Of a stretch of 9,259 bases of DNA, positions 8,301 through 9,259 are shown piece by piece; the first letter of the stretch is position 1, and every line of letters starts with the position of its first letter. Position numbers and translations under genes: made by a program. The notes below the pieces were generated by a model. It did no database searches and was not told where the DNA came from. It saw only the letters and a program-made list of their open reading frames with translations. The stretch comes from Gemmatimonadota bacterium (GTDB taxonomy: Bacteria > Gemmatimonadota > Gemmatimonadetes > Gemmatimonadales > Gemmatimonadaceae), in the NCBI GenBank assembly GCA_016794735.1, contig JAEUJK010000271.1, forward strand, positions 1-9,259, written 5' to 3'.

Positions 8301-8536
8301 CCCAGGCAGGGATCACCGACCCCAACGTCGCGTTCCAGATCATCCAGCTGATCAACCCGCCGGGCGCCAATCCCTTCCAGGCGCTGCAGGGTCGTGGCCA
8401 GGCGCCACTGGTGGGTCCGGGCGAATACCTCGTGTCCATCACGCAGAACGGGAAGACGGTGAAGCAACGCCTCAAGGTCGAGCGCGCCAGCGGGTCCGGC
8501 GCCGTCTCGTCACCGTTCGAGGAAGAGCACCGCTAG
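5327..8536 (+). CDS. Secreted sortilin/VPS10-like Asp-box (BNR) beta-propeller protein
   Basis: The 1069-residue protein starts with a clear signal peptide (Arg-Arg, then LFLAALAAPLALGA before GlnGly). Residues about 25-790 are a propeller with Asp-box motifs: KSTDGGLTW (5690-5716), KTVDGGKSW (5843-5869), KSTDGGTTW (6017-6043), RSEDGGKTW (6236-6262) and TRDGGKTF (7406-7429), plus degenerate ones such as KTTNNGVTF (5528-5554). Recurrent HPxNPN/DPSDPN turns precede many blades. This is the WD40/YVTN/BNR-like family with sortilin-VPS10 domains, often annotated as glycosyl hydrolase without a proven reaction. A Pro/Lys-rich linker interrupts the propeller near 6179-6223. The only two cysteines I see, in NICVGL and SWCGP, could form a disulphide. 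The C-terminal part has a FlgD-Ig-like segment (GDTLRTL...GTHKVVWDFRGK) split from its GEYLVSI end by about 137 residues of helical and glycine-rich sequence. No sorting tail or membrane anchor is seen. Function is likely extracytoplasmic binding or surface interaction; an enzyme role is not supported. Confidence 0.9.
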   Translation: MRRLFLAALAAPLALGAQGYEFDSLTIAALRWRQVGPANTSGRVADVEGIPSPSKTFFVAAAAGGIWKTTNNGVTFRPVFDNQRVISMGDLAIAPSDTMQVWAGTGEPNSRNSISPGGGVYKSTDGGLTWTLMGLEKTQAVGRIVVHPTNPNIIYVAALGAIWNANKERGLYKTVDGGKSWELVKFISDKAGMVDVALDPSDPNVVWAASWERVRGPYFLQSGGPGSALWKSTDGGTTWTEVKGGGFPESTKGRISIAISASNPNVIYTMVEADTMPNPAPKVAKGQPAPPKKPAQTRPSGLYRSEDGGKTWTRTNNENTRPFYYSQVRVHPKNPNRVYWSSTPVKVSNDGGKTAMNATVGIHVDHHAMWIDPVDPDRMVVGNDGGIGISYDQGGSYLFPNTFAIAQPYNVSFDMAVPYNICVGLQDNGSWCGPSRRKSGVITSAMWKVVGGGDGFVTQQDPTDPNIVYSESQGGNIGRVNMATGERTGLAKPNWRATWMMWEDSIIVARGDTMVPETPAMKKRIAELKARQKADSAGLDLRWNWNTPFIISPHSASTLYMGANRVMKSTKRGDEMFPISPDLSYADTMKIRVSTRTTGGITPDNTGAETYGTIVSLAESPLRPGLLYAGTDDGRVWSSRNDGGAWEEHSSRFPGLPANAYVSEIEPSPHDSSTFFVTFDHHRAGDFTPYVYMTRDGGKTFTSIAANLPTGGPDFVHVIKQDPVNPNLLFVGTDVGAYVSANMGRSWQKFMTGLPTVPVNDLKIHPRERELIAATHGRAAWIVDIAPLQQLNATVAANDVHLFEPRVAQQWGEQIYEGQGPGGASYGHLWYAQAVPAYGADITFRLTTRGNAPTRVVIQDVTGDTLRTLTGPSGLGTHKVVWDFRGKAPAPRPLSPSQKRDSANATNRRNFVFDSLAKSGMDSTALRNFRRMLEGGDMAQMMQAFGGGPGAGAGGPIPASSFDRFNARPGEQAAAARPGGGGGGGAAAGAAAQAGITDPNVAFQIIQLINPPGANPFQALQGRGQAPLVGPGEYLVSITQNGKTVKQRLKVERASGSGAVSSPFEEEHR
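8261..8281 (+). repeat. Seven-glycine GGY codon run
   Basis: Seven consecutive glycine codons, all GGC or GGT, sit inside the propeller gene and are followed at once by an alanine-rich run. Together with GGGPGAGAGG at about 8162-8191 they make a flexible low-complexity insertion in the C-terminal region. Confidence 0.8.
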
Positions 8537-8766
8537 TTCGTCCGGGCAGGCACCGCGTGATCGACGCGGTGCCTGCCACGGGCGTGTCGGGCCGCGCGGC
8601 GTCGTGCGCGCGCATCGGGAGTGGGTCGCGTGTCGAACTCCTCCATGAGCCGCAACGGAGGTTTGGGGCCACGCGACTGGAACGTGCGCTGCACCGCGCG
8701 ATCCATCCGCTCGGAGAGCACCACGTACACGATCGCAATCGCCACGAGGTAGAACAGGGTCGTCAT
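8533..8766 (-). CDS. Small single-pass membrane protein, hypothetical
   Basis: The 77-residue frame starts at ATG 8766 and ends at TAG 8533-8535. The first 18 residues are a hydrophobic helix (TLFYLVAIAIVYVVLS), followed by SERMDRA and a basic, Arg-rich cytoplasmic-looking tail. Third codon positions are mostly G or C through about residue 45, as expected of a real gene here. The last dozen residues are encoded by the 14-bp hairpin, so the true C-terminus may be less constrained. Its stop overlaps that of the propeller gene in a shared CTAG. It lies 52 bases downstream of the kinase stop and could be co-transcribed with it. No family is recognised. A non-coding region remains possible. Confidence 0.5.
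   Translation of the reverse strand: MTTLFYLVAIAIVYVVLSERMDRAVQRTFQSRGPKPPLRLMEEFDTRPTPDARARRRAARHARGRHRVDHAVPARTN
8545..8577. terminator. Perfect 14-bp hairpin between convergent genes
   Basis: GGCAGGCACCGCGT (8545-8558) pairs perfectly with 8564-8577 around a five-base loop GATCG. It starts eight bases after the propeller stop codon. It is a plausible terminator usable from both strands, although neither strand shows a U-run after the stem, so it may act as an mRNA 3'-end stabiliser instead. Confidence 0.7.
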
Positions 8767-8767
8767 G

Positions 8768-8786
8768 GGGTACGGAAGTCGTACCC
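8768..8786. promoter_or_regulatory. Inverted repeat just upstream of the small gene start
   Basis: GGGTACG (8768-8774) and CGTACCC (8780-8786) form a perfect 7-bp inverted repeat with a five-base spacer, one base before the ATG of the small minus-strand gene. It could be an operator, a 5' hairpin that blocks ribosome access, or a weak terminator for the kinase gene. No U-run follows on the minus strand. Confidence 0.4.
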
Positions 8787-8818
8787 TTGAGCCTACGACC
8801 GGCGGCGTGAAAACGGTG

Positions 8819-9259
8819 TTAAAGTTGCGCGGGTTCCGCCGCCGGGACGGTGGTCGCGTCCACCGCCGGCAGCGACATCACGAAGGCACTCCCGCCGCCC
8901 GCGCGTGGCTCGTGCCGCACCCCGCCGCCCTGCTCCACCGCCAGCCGCCGCGCGATCGCGAGGCCGAGCCCGGCCCCGCCGATGTCTGGGGGCACCCCCG
9001 GGCCGCGATAAAACGACTCGAAGATCCGCTCGCGTTCCGCGGCCGGCACGCCGGGGCCGCGATCCAGGATGACAAACTCGATAAAGCTGCCTTGTCGTCG
9101 CAACACCAGCTCGACCGGCGCGCCGGGTGGGCTGTACTTCCGTGCGTTCTCCAACAGGTTCACGAGGGCGCGCAACGCGTGGGTGAAGTCGAACCGCCCC
9201 AGGAGCAATGGCGCCTCCCCATTGGCCGTGCCCTCGATGCGTGTGGTCACCTGGCCGGG
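8819..9259 (-). CDS. Sensor histidine kinase, C-terminal ATP-binding domain (partial)
   Basis: The frame is open to the right edge, so the gene starts outside the window; GTG at 9250 is only an internal valine-like codon (codons for Pro-Gly-Gln precede it). It ends at TAA 8819-8821. The HATPase_c fold is complete: N-box NLLENARKY (about 9134-9160), G1 box DRGPG (9050-9064), F-box FESF (9011-9022) and G2 box GAGLGL (8960-8977), then a typical GGGSAFVMSLP terminal strand and a short Ala/Pro-rich tail. It would phosphorylate its own His, outside this window, and pass the phosphate to a response regulator. The dimerisation/His domain and the sensor are not visible, so the signal and subfamily cannot be named. 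Confidence 0.93.
   Translation of the reverse strand, partial: PGQVTTRIEGTANGEAPLLLGRFDFTHALRALVNLLENARKYSPPGAPVELVLRRQGSFIEFVILDRGPGVPAAERERIFESFYRGPGVPPDIGGAGLGLAIARRLAVEQGGGVRHEPRAGGGSAFVMSLPAVDATTVPAAEPAQL

Noticed and set aside
8557..8790. Plus-strand 77-residue frame after the propeller
   Set aside because: It starts inside the hairpin and is the mirror of the minus-strand frame, which has a convincing membrane helix and better codon use.

Overview
The window is GC-rich DNA with strong third-position GC. It carries three long plus-strand genes followed by two minus-strand genes that converge on them. The base composition, the very large secreted Asp-box/VPS10-like propeller, the big multidomain c-di-GMP protein and the lack of Shine-Dalgarno sequences all suggest a soil or water bacterium of the Gemmatimonadota type. 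That assignment is an inference; no rRNA or other taxonomic marker is present.

Layout. (1) 1-4221, plus: the 3' part, about 1,405 residues, of a giant signalling protein whose start lies left of the window. It has an alpha-helical N-terminal region, an HD-GYP domain (c-di-GMP phosphodiesterase), a degenerate GGDEF domain, an AAA/STAND ATPase module of the MalT/LAL type, and a long TPR-like alpha-solenoid. The LuxR DNA-binding domain usual for LAL proteins is absent. (2) 4325-5185, plus: a secreted protein of about 286 residues that reads as two tandem cupredoxin-like domains, with possible copper ligands only in the second. (3) 5186-5326: an intergenic gap that opens with a decaying 7-base tandem repeat. 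(4) 5327-8536, plus: a 1069-residue exported sortilin/VPS10-like beta-propeller with about ten Asp-box (BNR) motifs and a C-terminal FlgD-Ig-like domain split by a glycine-rich insertion. (5) 8533-8766, minus: a small one-helix membrane protein that overlaps the propeller stop codon; a perfect 14-bp hairpin lies in the convergence zone. (6) 8819-9259, minus: the C-terminal ATP-binding domain of a sensor histidine kinase that continues off the right edge.

Working together. The left gene joins second-messenger turnover (c-di-GMP) to an ATP-driven STAND-like switch and a protein-interaction scaffold. Genes 2 and 3 are both exported and may work in the envelope, but nothing shows that they share a pathway with gene 1. 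The minus-strand kinase and small membrane protein form a separate unit.

The points most worth following are the HD-GYP/GGDEF/STAND/TPR architecture, the asymmetric GGDEF degeneration with an intact I-site, the tandem cupredoxin-like protein, and a recurrent GTTAGGC heptamer. That heptamer contains four of the five leucine TTA codons found in the window, always as Leu-Gly and always on the plus strand.
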